From contig CM043966.1 in NCBI GenBank assembly GCA_014529385.2, positions 35,181,125-35,245,124 of the forward strand: a stretch of 64,000 bases of DNA, written 5' to 3'. Below are positions 46,260-58,600 of this stretch, one piece after another. A program made the translations under genes and the position numbers. Numbering within the stretch: the first letter of the stretch is position 1; each line of letters starts with the position of its first letter. The stretch comes from Adiantum capillus-veneris. Its lineage: Eukaryota > Streptophyta > Polypodiopsida > Polypodiales > Pteridaceae. The notes under the pieces were generated by a model. It was not told the origin of the DNA, searched no databases, and was given only the letters and a program-made list of their open reading frames with translations.

Positions 46260-49200
46260 TGTGTGTGTGGCTGTTTTTACATAAATAATATGACATGATT
46301 GAACTTTAAATTCAAAAGACAGCTCGCTCCAGAGAAAGGGAACTAATAAGTACAAAAACAACTCAGTCTTAGAATTATCTTTCTATAATGCTTTTAATAA
46401 TGAAACCTCATTTTAGTATACAGATATCAGAAGTACTTCTCCAACAGTAGGTGTAAGTGTAATCATGTGTAGACAATTGCTTTAAGCCAAAAAAACTTCC
46501 AAGATAAGATAGAGTCCTTATCTACATCCATCCAAACAAGACAACAGATATGTTAGCCTTGGATGTGTTTTACAGGTATCAATGGACTATACCAGTTGTT
46601 ATCCATGTCTATCTTACAACTCTTTTAACTTAAAAGAACAGTCCAAAGTACTCATGTGTTCTAGATTTTATGTTTTATTATCCCAAAATTTATATTTCTC
46701 AATTTTTTATCATAATAGCATACATATTATTCTAATCAAAAGGCCACTACCCCTTCTGATCCAAGTGTCTTATCTCTATTAAAAGCTTATCATTCTTTTG
46801 AGTTTTTTCCTTTGCCAGATTAGTCAAGCTCTACTTCCATTTTCTATATGAAGCCATAAAGTAGCATAAAATTCCATCAGTATAATTAAGAATATCAATC
46901 TTGTTTCTGTTTATTTAGGACAGACTTTGAATAGTATATGCTCATTACGGTTCAAGGAATCCAACCACCCTACATTTGTATGCCAAATGGGAAAAATACA
47001 CTAACTACACTTCCTCTTAGTTTGAAAACAAAATCTTGTGCCTTGTTGTTGTGCCTTGTTGATTTTTGGTACCATTTCTAAGAGATTAAAGTCATTGAGG
47101 GATTAAAGATTCCTTTAAAATTCTTTGACGGCTTCAAGAGCTACACTATCTTTACAAAAGATACCACCTGTTTGAGGGATAGTAGGAGTTGTCAGGGTAC
47201 TGATAAAAGAGGGATTGAGGTCGCATAATTTTTTCAAAAAGTTAGACAGATCAGCCCCAGAAGAGGAAAATAGAGCAAGCTCATGCTAATATTGTACAAA
47301 GAGTATAGGTAGCTGGGCTATGTATTGGGAAATCAAATTAACACCATCATTGGAATCCTTGTCCAAGGTAGCCAAAATCACCCAATCATTAAAAGATAAC
47401 ATGTGCAAGATAGACATATTTTTGTCTGTGGTAAGAGCAAAATCATATATTAATTGCGAAGCATCCAAGCTACCAATCATCTGAGGACAAGAGATGTTGC
47501 CACAGAAAGGGGTTCAGAAGATAATTCCAAGCCTTGCAAGAGAGCAAGGATCTGCAATATACAAAATAGTTAGTAAGGCTATGACTACTTATGGTAGTAA
47601 GTAACACAACATTTGGCCTTTCTTGCCAAGAAAGGTCGAGCTCTAACTGCTAAGGCATTTTTTGGAGTTTGGTCTTTTAGGTAAAACTTAATCTGCTCTA
47701 GAATCCTTGTATGATTCTCTGGGTCGTATTTTACTTTCATGCGAGTAGTCATTCTAAAGTGTTTGTGATCTTGAAAGGAAATGTATAAACATAAGTATAA
47801 TTAGTCTTATAGATTGGGCCTGCAATCCTTAAATCGGCAAAGTCAGAGACTATAATAGCCGTGAGCAGGTAACCAAAAAATTAGTCTATGAGGGACCTCC
47901 TAACACCAGCCAACCAGTCAAAGGATTATAGATTGTGGATCCAACTTAAAACTAAGATTCAAGATTAGTTTCTAAAACCAGCGTCTCAATTTATCCAAAA
48001 GAATGGAAAACCCTTTATGTATAGGACGTGTGTGTAGCTGTGTTTACATAAATGATAAGACATAATTGAACTTTTACATTCAAAAGATAGCTGGCTCTAG
48101 AGAAAGGGAAATGATAAGTACAAAAACAACTCATTCTTCGAATTATATTTGTACAATGCTTATAAGAATGAAGCCTCATTCTAGCATACAGATATCAAAA
48201 GTACTTCCCCAACAGTAGATGTAAGTGTAATCATATGTAGACAATTGCTTTAAGCCAAAAAACCTTCCAAGATAAGATAGAGTCCTTACCTACATCCATC
48301 CAGACAAGGTACGTTAGCCTTGGATGTGTTTTATAGGTATCAATGCACTATACCACTTATTATCCATGTCCATCTTACAACTTTTTTAACTTAAAAGCAT
48401 AGTCCAAAGTGCTCATGTATTCCAAATTTTATGTTTTATTATCCCAAAGTTTATATTTCTCATTTTTTTTACATAATAGCATACATATTATTGTGATCAA
48501 AATACCACTACCCTTCTAATCCAAGTGTCTCATCCTCCCTATTAAAAGCTTATCAGTCTTTTGAGTTTTTTTCTTTGCCAGATTAGTCAAGCTCTACTTT
48601 CATTTGCTATATAAAGCCATAAAAGTAACATAAAATTCCATTAATATTGTTAAGAATATCAAACTTGTCTTTGTTTATTTAAGACAAATTTTGAATAGTA
48701 TATGCTCATTAGGGTTCAAGGAATCCAACCACCCTACGTTTGTATGCCAAATGGGAAGAATACACTAACTACACTTCCTCTTAGTTTCGAAAAAACCTTA
48801 TGCCTTGTTGTTTAGCCCACCAAGTGGCCAAACTCCTAATATAAACGTGGTATTAAGTCAGAATGAAGGTTTAAACCTTGAAGCAAAAAAGAGCAGTCGC
48901 ATGTGGGCCTTTTGTTTCTTTTCCAACAGTATCCAAACTAGTGAATGCCAAAAAAGTGTAATGTAGCAACCCATTAAAACAGCGTATAGATTTCTAACAA
49001 GCAACATCAAGCACCAGAGTTGCTACCAAACCATCCCAATATTTAGGAGAGCCGGTTAAATACTGCACGACCTGTATCATGTTTAGAGGCAACAGCTAGT
49101 AACATTCCAGTGACTGTAAGCAACCATGGCATACCCCCATCTTTAAAAAAAATTAATGAACAGTATGCATATGCAGCAAGTCATCCCATCATCTAATACA

Positions 49201-49990
49201 TAACAGAGTAGTGTTTTATCATGCCAGTCAATCAACAAATATAACATACCTCAATTTCTAAGGTTCAACTTACCAAAAAAAACCCCAGTGAATTGTTTTT
49301 GCAGAGTCACTCAAAACCTAGTAGTGAAATCCAAATATCATATAAGTGTTATACCATACAACCAGTAATGCCATGTATTGTCAAGCAAAACCAACCCACA
49401 TAGTGGGCGTTACCAGGCTAAGCGACAGGGTACACCAACCCATAAGCCCGGGTGCATATATCATCCAAAGCTAAATATGTAAACAAGGAGAGAAAAAAAC
49501 CAAAATACCAAGCTCAGTAAACAGTAGCAACCTATGTCGGTTGTGTTGCAACGGTTGTGTTGCAAGCTCCATGACTGGTGAAGCAGAAAGTGAACACACA
49601 CATAGTTCAAACTTTTTATGCAAGTAGAACACACACACGGCTAAGTGAGAGGTAGAACGCACCCTCACCTCTTTAAATAGAAGAAGGTAGATCACAATCA
49701 CTCATGGCGTGTAGCGTGCAAACTCCTTATCACCCAAGCACTGAGTAGACTAGGTGTTGTTTCTCCTAGTGAAACCAAAAAACTTAGCCACCTTTTTTGC
49801 AATCCGGCATAGTAGAGCAGGGCAGCCATAGCGCCTTTAGCATGGCAGGGTAGGTGAGGCCCAATTATAGAGTAAAAGATTTTTAACCACGTTAGTAGTT
49901 GCAAGCTAAAAGACTTACAACCATCATAAGACTATAGGGGTTCCTTCCCACTACGGATACCAACCTAGTGTAGCTAGGAAAGATATAAAG
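46260..49990 (-). mobile_element. Left copy of an unrecognised repeated element
   Basis: Order on the plus strand: block R (46260-47030), block N (47040-48000), block R again (48030-48820), block P (about 48960-49990). The same order R-N-(C)-N-R-P occurs at 55610-60720, but here about 1.2 kb of the middle is missing. The junction TCTTGTGCCTTGTTGTTGTG followed by CCTTGTTGATTTTTGG at 47030-47060 is identical to that at 56268-56300, so the arrangement predates the duplication. Block N carries the ORF piece ILATLDKDSNDGVNLISQYI on the minus strand. Confidence 0.7.
49665..49690 (-). promoter_or_regulatory. Candidate promoter of the left repeated-element copy
   Basis: Minus strand TTCTATTTAAAGAGGTGAGG. 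A matching CTATTTAAAAGGTGAGG is found at about 60464-60481 in the right copy, next to conserved GCGTGTAGCGTGCAAA blocks. Confidence 0.35.
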
Positions 49991-49999
49991 CCATATTTT

Positions 50000-52900
50000 A
50001 AGTGGAAATACATAAACTGCAGTTGGGGGTAGTATAGGTTTTTTCTAAAAATCATAAACAGTGAGATGAGTACCAATGTGTGTGTGTGTGTGTGTGTGTG
50101 TGAAAGTTACTTATAATATCTACATCACAAATGAACATTACATGTTCAAAGACCATCTTACACCAGCATAGTACAGAGGTCACGTACAAATATCATTCCA
50201 TGTTTAAACAATATTGCACACCAAAATTTAAGTGATGACGGGTTACAGCGCCCCGTCCAACAAACTAATGTAGATATGGCATCACACTACTACTATAGTA
50301 TTTTGGTACACCAACAATCCAATTTCCTCAAGATTTAAGGAAGGTAGCCCTCACCTGCACCCATAGCCACAAGAAAACACTTTGTTAGCAAGTGACTGTA
50401 CGCAGGTGATGTTGGGCATCCCAGTTGTTATCCATGTCACCCAAATGCAGCAAAAGAAATGAATTGAGTACTGTTACAATATGTATAATCTAAAAAATCA
50501 CCCATAAATGTGACAAGATGTATTCCAATCATTACAACATCTTGACCTAAGTGAGTCAAAGCAAAAGGTAGAAATAAGTTTTTTAACCATACAAGTCCCC
50601 ATCCGAACTTATCCGATCCAACACATTGCTCCTGAAACATGTCCCAACCCAAATTATAAACAAATGCAAACCTTCTTTTTAATTGTCTATAGTATCCTCA
50701 TTCATGCAGTGAATTCTCCACCCGATTCGTATAGCATAAGTCACTGCCAAATTCTCTACTGTTAGCCAAGGAAAGCCTTGAATAACTATTATTTTTTATA
50801 GGTTTTACCGCCCTACAGAGTGACTTGCTTTACCCCAAAGTAGTTCCACCTCCGCAAATAGTGAAGTTTTAGTCGAAAAACAAACTAAGCCAAGTCAAAA
50901 AAAATCCCATACTATACTCAGATAGGAACTTAGATCTTTGGAACATCTCAAAATCACATGTACCTGTACAACTCAATTGAGAAGTTAAGCCCACATAGAT
51001 AGTTATAGGTTAGTTCATGCAATCTCAAGAGAGCAACAAATCAAGTACTTGTGAATCACTTTAGGATCGTCGTGAGTAAGGAATACTGCCAGACACTCAG
51101 TCCAGACGGATCGGTAACCAGCCATAAAATTCTTATAAATCCATCCTCAATATGATGATTATCAAAGCCCAACATCACCACGTCCAATATGTTTACTCCT
51201 AGTAAACAAATTTCCAGAACCAGTTAGAGCAAAAACACCTTAGTTATCAAACCTGACCTTTTGACAGATAATTGTTTCATCACAAATCACATTCAAACCT
51301 CCTGTGACCCAGCTGCAGAGTATTAAAGTTAGATGAATTTTCAGCCCAACTGACTTAGTTGAGGAGCCAAATGCCGATTGCCTATTTCCAACAAAGATAG
51401 ATCCCATACTATTGACACTGTAAAGACACAATTCCCCAAAAGACATGTAAGCTCTAGCTTAGAAACGCCAAGTAGGCATCATTGCCATGTACAATGAGTC
51501 GATAATTAGCCAAAACATACACAGCCAGATTGGGTTTAGTCCAACAAATTTCAAGAGAACATAATAGTGCACGGAAGTCAGACAAAGGTGAGTGTACCCT
51601 TCACACAAAGTCTCCTCATGTCATGTGTGAGCAACAAGTCCATCACACCCCCATCCCACCTAAGCCAGCAGTCAACCATTACTCTGTTACGTATGTCTCA
51701 TTAGCTCAAAACGTAACGAAGCCCAAAGAAACAGACCCAACATTAAGCAACCTTTCATCCTCAATATAACAAAACAAATTCAGTTATCAAACCCACATAC
51801 TAGAAAGATTACTCTCCATCATCCCACCTGGAGTGTTTTTTCATACTTATATACTTGTTGAGAAGTTGCAGAAGCATGCTCTATCACAGCAAGCTTGTCC
51901 TTGCCTTTTGTTATAATGCCCCTTCGGAGAGAATCAACATGAATTCGGCATACAGAAAAACAACAATAATCACAAGCTAAGTGAGTCTCTCCAAGAGGAC
52001 TCACCTGATAAAATAGGTTTCAGTGGCCTATATTTGGCATGTCCATCAACTGCTCTATATTTGGCAATCCTATCTGCTGCTCCGCTGGTCCCATACGACC
52101 GCAAGCCCTTGTGACTCCACCTAATACGAACCAGCTGGGAATTGGGAATCGGAAGCCACCATCCCAAGTTAAAATTCGTAGTTATGAGCCATAACTCGCT
52201 TCCAGGCACTCATGGGTCCTCGGCCCCTCACATGCTCTCATGCATTAGTGTTAATGCAAAGCATGGGCTTCATCAGTGTCGCTCGCACAGAACCCCCTTA
52301 ATAACCCTACGTTTTTGTTCCTGGAAGTATACCAAATTAAGTACAGGTAATTTCAACCCAGAGCCATTAAGTTTGCTCTTTATGTTTTTCAATATATTTT
52401 TTTAGCCTTGGGTAGCTCTCTACTAACCCAGCTTTGGATACGAATTCTGAAAAAGAAGAGAATTCAAACGTTTTAAAAACCTATCTCAGGATACCTTAAA
52501 GGTCTTTCCGAGAGGAGTTATATTAACGTCTTCAGGAGACCAAAATGACCCATGAGACCTAACAATTCCACTATTTTGATCCTAATTTAATGTATGAAAA
52601 CACCGTTTTGTTAAAATCCAAACCAACTAGGCAGCCAGTTGGAAACATGTCGGAAATGAGTGGGGTTATGACACTAGCTAACGAGCATGGTTTTGACTAT
52701 AGATAATGGCATAGATGTACCATGAGGATAGACTCCAGCACAAGGTGATGCAATTCCTTCCCAGAAAAAACCGTCAATAGTGCACAGCTACCCCATCCGT
52801 GTATTATGCCCATGTAATTGTGATATGGTGAGAATATGAAACCAATAGCACATGGTATACCATAAAAACAAATAGAAATACTCCGAGTCTGAGTCTTCCA

Positions 52901-53150
52901 AAGAATGGCCCTGTTTTCTAGCCAAAATAAATAAATTCAGTAGTCGCCATTCATCCATGACAAAGCGCCCAATTCTTCTTTTTCTTTTTTTACCCCCAAT
53001 TCCTATAGATATAGATATCCATCGAGTCAGAACCAAGTGTGTGTGTGTGTGTGTGTACCCACCTTGTCCCAGGCACCAAACACAATGGGTCGATAGTAGG
53101 CCCATTGTGAATGGGCGTAATCCAGGTCAGTCATGCTAAGAGAGTGACAT
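50000..53150. other. Unassigned region between element copies
   Basis: AT-rich, with TG tracts at 50085-50102 and 53037-53056 and the short block at 52517-52559 shared with 37302. No coding domain recognised; the frames on both strands look like chance. Confidence 0.4.
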
Positions 53151-53164
53151 TATAATTTTATCAA

Positions 53165-53773
53165 TTATGTCACACCTTTGGAAAACATTAAGGCAATACT
53201 TGATCTAATCCAAAAGCTATCTGTAGACAACCATTTACCTGGTACATGTGAGATTTTTTGGAAGAAACATTTTTCCACCAGTTTTGCTAAGTTGAGTAGG
53301 ATTGTCTTCTCTAGTCGGAGAGAACTGACAAGGTCAGTTAAGCAGCTAAGTAAAGTTGATAAAGCGAGATACGGGTTTTTGGGAAAGTTAGGTATGTGAT
53401 TAATCCCTTTACTCAGGATTTTCCGGACTGTAATATTTTCAATGATGCTAAGATCACAAGTACATACATGCATACCATATGTATCAAAGTCATTGCAAAA
53501 TGTGCTAAACTGGTTACAAACACATTCAGGAATGGAATTGTGTCAAAGAAAATCATTACTGTAGACCAAATTTTTAATAGGTTGTTGATACTTCCAGCCA
53601 ATAAGTACATTGTCAAGTAATTTGTGGTTACCAAAAAGTAAGTCAAAACACTCACAAAAAAGTGTCATAGTGTGTATCCAATCAAGAAGCTCATTTTGAA
53701 AGAGACAGTGTACGTAAATATAATATTTGCCTAGGATTTTTTTGTTGAGATACCGCAATCCACATGGTCTCAT
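53165..53773 (-). pseudogene. Cysteine-containing ORF module, retroelement-like (unclassified)
   Basis: Apart from a TGA near 53540 the minus strand is open from 53773 to 53165. It reads LLGNHK-like LLFGNHKLLDNVLIGWKYQQ, then ECVCNQFSTFCNDFDTYGMH, VCTCDLSIIENITVRKILSK, GINHIPNFPKNPYLALSTLL and on to a stop. The layout Cys-x-Cys, a second Cys-x-Cys, then DLSIIEN..R.ILSKG recalls, from memory, a conserved segment just before reverse transcriptase in some uncharacterised retroelement polyproteins. I cannot confirm that here. It lies immediately 3' of the ORF family at 53791-55112 in the same direction. No RT motifs follow. Confidence 0.4.
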
Positions 53774-53790
53774 AGCTTCATCAATGATGA

Positions 53791-55112
53791 TTATAAATCA
53801 AGAAGGTGCCTGGTTGGGGTGGTTCTGCCTCTTCCTCTACTGTAGCTACAAGATTTACCTCGCTTAGAGGAAGATCTAGGTGTCAAAAATAAAGTAAAAG
53901 ACTTGGGAGTAGTAAGAGAATTATGTCTTTTTAGTGAGGGGGAGTCATCATCATCAATACAAGGCTTGAGTAAACTAGTGATAATCTTCACTCCTTTGTA
54001 GTTAGCATAAGTGGTAAGATAATTCCTAGGTTCATCAGACTTTAGTTCCTTCAAGATATCCAGCATAAGCCCACAAAAGATGTTGAATGCAATTTGAGCA
54101 ATTACTATCTATTTATCTTGGCTGCACAACCAAGAACAAATAAGGGAGAGATGAATTCCACCGATTTTTCGGGGAAGAGTAGGTCCAGATGGTTGAGAAT
54201 AAACCAAATGGCATGATCAAACCCCATGATGCTGGAATCGCATGAAGCTTTTGGGTCAAGAAACTTGAAAGCACATTTAACATAAGGTCGAAAAACATAC
54301 CAGATGGATTCTGTGTAGAAATCTAGGTTACTTTTGGCAAAATCCATGTTCCCCTTTGTATGAATGTAGATGCCTGTATTGGAATGGCATTTGGAATGGT
54401 CGATGACGTTGAGGTTGAAGGGGGCTTTTATGAGTTCCCCCTTGTCTAGGAACTATCCACCCTTCAAAATTTTGAGTTTGCAGTCTTCAACAGTAGAGGC
54501 AGGGAGATTAGCTAGGTAAACCCAGGTTTTGCTAAGAAGAGGTGCTAGAAAGGCTTTGTTAAGTAGGACCCAAAGCTGATGGTCCACCCCAAAAGATTCA
54601 ATTTCAATCTTTCTAACAGGTAAAAAAGGAAAAACCTTGGAGATTTTTGGTGCCATTTCTAAGAGGTTAGAGTCATTGAGGGATTAAAGATTACTTTAAA
54701 ATTCTTTGACGACTTCAAGAGCTGCACTATCTTTACAAAAGATACCACCCGTTTGAGGGATAGTAGGAGTTGTCGGGGTACTGATAAAAGAGGGATTGAG
54801 GCCGCATAGTTTTTTCAACAAGTTAGACAGATCAGCCCCAGAAGAGGAAAATAGAGCAAGCTCATGTTGATATTGTACAAAGAGTATAGGTAGCTAGGCT
54901 ATGTACTGGGAAATCAAATGAACACCATCCTTGGAATCCTTGTCCAAGGTAGCCAAAATCACCCAATCATTAAAAGATAACATGTGCAAGATAGACATAT
55001 TTTTGTCTGTGGTAAGAGCAAAATCATATATTAATTGCGAAGCATCCAAGCTTCCAATACATCTGAGGACAAGAGATGTTGCCACAGAAAGGGGTTCAGA
55101 AGATAATTCCAA
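53791..55112 (-). pseudogene. Unrecognised multi-copy ORF, copy 1
   Basis: Minus-strand protein in pieces. 55112-54660: LVLRCIGSLDASQLIYDFAL, MLSFNDWVILATLDKDSKDG, TTPTIPQTGGIFCKDSAALE. 54656-54453: MAPKISKVFPFLPVRKIEIE, WVLLNKAFLAPLLSKTWVYL. 54347-54105: LDPKASCDSSIMGFDHAIWF, HLDLLFPEKSVEF. 54066-53791: MLDILKELKSDEPRNYLTTY, then a Ser/Arg-rich basic tail SSSKRGKSCSYSRGRGRTTP. Stops and shifts separate the pieces. Copies 2 and 3 preserve the same protein sequence, so it was once coding. The basic C-terminus suggests nucleic-acid binding, but no domain is recognised. Confidence 0.5.
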
Positions 55113-55609
55113 GCCTTGCGAGAGAGCAAGGATCTGTAATATACAAAATAGTTAGTAAGGCTATGACTACTTATGGTAGTAAGTAACACAACATTTGGCC
55201 TTTCTTGCCAAAAAAGGTCAAGCTCTAACTAAGGCATTTTTTGGAGTTTGGTCTTTTAGGTAAAACTTAATCTGCTCTAGAATCCTTGTATGATTCTCTG
55301 GGTCGTATTTTACTTTCATGCGAGCAGCCATTCTAAAGTTTTTGTGATCTTGAAAGGGAATGTATAAACATAAGTATAATTAGTCTTATAGATTGGGCCT
55401 ACAATCCTTAAATCGGCAAAGTTAGAGACTATAATAGCCGTGAGCAGGTAACCAAAAAATTAGTCTATGAGGGACCTCCTAACACCATCCAACCAGTCAA
55501 GGGACTATAGATTGTGGGTCCAACTTAGAACTAAGATTCAAAATTAGTTTCTAAAACCAGCGTCCCAATTTATCCAAAAGAATGGAAAACCCTTTATGTA
55601 TAGGACGTG

Positions 55610-58600
55610 TGTGTAGCTGTTTTTACATAAATGATAAGACATAATTGAACTTTTACATTCAAAAGTAGCTGGCTCTAGAGAAAGGGAAATGAGAAGCACA
55701 AAAACAACTCATTCTTCGAATTATGTTTGTACAATGCTTATAAGAATGAAGCCTCATTCTAGCATACAGATATCAAAAGTACTTCCCCAGCAGTAGATGT
55801 AAGTGTAATCATATGTAGACAATTTCTTTAAAGCCAAAAACCTTCCAAGATAAGTAAGAGTCCTTACCTGCATCCATCCAAACAAGGTACGTTAGCCTTG
55901 GATGTGTTTTACAGGTATCAATGCAATATACCACTTATTATCCATGTCCATCTTACAACGTTTTTAACTTAAAAGCATGGTCCAAAGTGCTCATGTGTTC
56001 CAAATTTTATGTTTTATTATCCCAAAGTTTATATTTCTCAAATTTTTATCATAATAGCATACCTATTATTCTGATCAAAAGGCCACTAGCCATAAAGTAG
56101 CATAAAAAATCCATCAATATGATTAAGAATATCAACTTGTTTCTGTTTATTTAGGACAGACTTTAAATAGTATATGCTCATTAGGGTTCAAGGAATCCAA
56201 CCACCCTACGTTATATACCAAATGTGAAAAATACACTAACTACACTTCCTCTTAGTTTCAAAACAAAATCTTGTGCCTTGTTGTTGTGCCTTGTTGATTT
56301 TTGGTACCTTTTCTAAGAGATTAGAGTCATTGAGGGATTAAAGATTACTTTAAAATTCTTTGACGGCTCCAAGAGCTGCACTATCTTTACAAAAGATACC
56401 ACCTGTTTGAGGGATAGTAGGAGTTGTCGGGGTACTGATAAAAGAGGGATTGAGGCCGCATAGTTTTTTCAAAAAGTTAGACAGATCAGCCCCAGAAGAG
56501 AAAAATAGAGCAAGCTCATTTTGATATTGTACAAAGAGTATAGGTAGCTGGGCTATGTACTGGGAAATCAAATTAACACCATCCCTGGAATCCTTGTCCT
56601 TGAGAAACCTCCTTCCACATGGGCTCACAGCAACGTGCATGTTCACCAATGACTACAATTCAAGAAAGTTCCTGATTGGGGTGTTTTTGCCTCTTTCCCT
56701 AGTGTAGCTACAAGATTTCCCTCGATTAGAGGAAGAACTAGGTGTCAAAAAAGAAGTAAAAGATTTGGGAGCCACAAGAGAATTCGGTCTTTTTAGAGAA
56801 GGGGAGTCATCTTTATCAATACAAGGCTTGAGCAAGCTAGTGATAATCTTTAATCCTTTGTAATTGGCATAAGTGGTTAGATAGATCCCAGGTTCATCAG
56901 ATTTTAGTTCCTTCAAGATATCCAACATTAGCCCACAAAAGATGTTAAAAGCAATTTGAGCAATTACTATCTGTTTAGCTTGGCCACCTAACCAAGAACA
57001 AATAAGGGAGAGATGAAAGTCAACGGGTTTTTCAGGGAAGAGTAGCTCTAGATGGTTGAGAATATACCAAATGGCATGATCAAACCACATGATGTTGGAT
57101 TCGCATGAAGCTTTTGGGTCAAGAAATTTGCAGGCACATTTAACATAGGGTCAAAAAACATTCCAAATAAAATATGTGTAGAAATCTAGGTTCTTTTGGC
57201 AAACTCCATGTTTCCCTTTGTACAGATGTAGAGGCCTATATTGGAAGGGCATTTGGAATAATCGATGAGGTTGAGGTTGAAGGGGGCTTTTATGAGTTCC
57301 CCTTTGTCAAGGAACTATCCACCTTTCAGAATTGAGTCTGTGATATTCAACAGTAGAGGTAGGGAGATTAGCAAGGTAAACCCAGGTTTCACTTAGAATT
57401 GGTGCTAGAAAGGCTTTGTTAGGTAAGATCCAGAGCTGATGGTCCACCCCGAAAGATTCAACTTCAATCTACCTAACAAGTAGGAAAGGAAAGACTTTGG
57501 AGATTTTTGGTACTATTTCTAAGAGGTTAAAGTCATTTTGGACCAAAGATTACTCTGAAATTCTTTGACGGCTTCCAAAGTTTCACTATCCCTACGAAAG
57601 ATACCACCTGTTTGAGGGATAGTTGGAGTAGATGGGGTACTGATAAAAGACGGATTGAGGCCGTAGTTTTTTTAGAAAGTTAGACAAATCAGCCCCATGG
57701 CAAGATCATGTTGATATTTTACAGAGAGTATAGGAAGTTGGGCTATGTATTGGGAAGTCAAATTCTCACCATCTTTGGAATCCTTGTCCAAGGTAGCCAA
57801 AATTTTGACCCAATCATTAAAAGATAACATGTGTAACATAGACATCTTTTTGTTTGAGGTAAGATCCGAGTCATAAATTAGTTGAGAATCATCCAACCTG
57901 CTAAGAGATGTTGCCATAGAGAGGGGTTCAGAGGAAAATTCCAAGCCTTGCGAGAGAGGAAGGATTGCAATATACAAAAATTTAGTGAGGCTGTGACTAC
58001 TTATTGTAGTAAGTACTACAATATTTGGCCTTTCTTGCTAGGAAAGGTCGGGTTCTAACTCCTAAGGCATTTTTTGGAGTATGGTCTTTTAGGTAAAACT
58101 TAATCTGCTCTAGAATCCTTGTATGATTCTTAGGGTTGTGTTTTACTTTCATGCGGACTGTCATTCTAAAGTGTTTATGATCCTGAAAGGAAATATATAA
58201 ATATAAATAATATTAGTCTTGTATATTGGGCCTGCAATCATTAAACCGGCAAAGTCAAAGACTATAATAGCCGTGAGAAGGAGACCAGAAAAATAGTCTA
58301 TGAAGGACCACCTAACACTATTCAACCAGTCAAGGCATTATAGCCTGTGGGTCCAACTTAGAACTAAGTTTTATAATTAGTTTCTAAAGCCCTCGTCCCG
58401 GTTTCCCCATAAGAATGGAAAAACCTTATGTTTAGGATGTGTGTGTAGTTGTTTTAACATAAATAATAAGACATAATTGAACTTTTACATTCAAAAGATA
58501 GCTGGCTCCAGAGAAATGGAAATGATAAGTACAAAAACAACTCATTCTTAGAATTATCTTTGTACAATGTTTATATGAATGAAGCCTCATTCCAATATAC

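Noticed and set aside
53178-53399. Plus-strand 73-residue frame opposite the Cys-rich module
   Set aside because: It is the antisense of a longer, more protein-like minus-strand frame with recognisable motif spacing.
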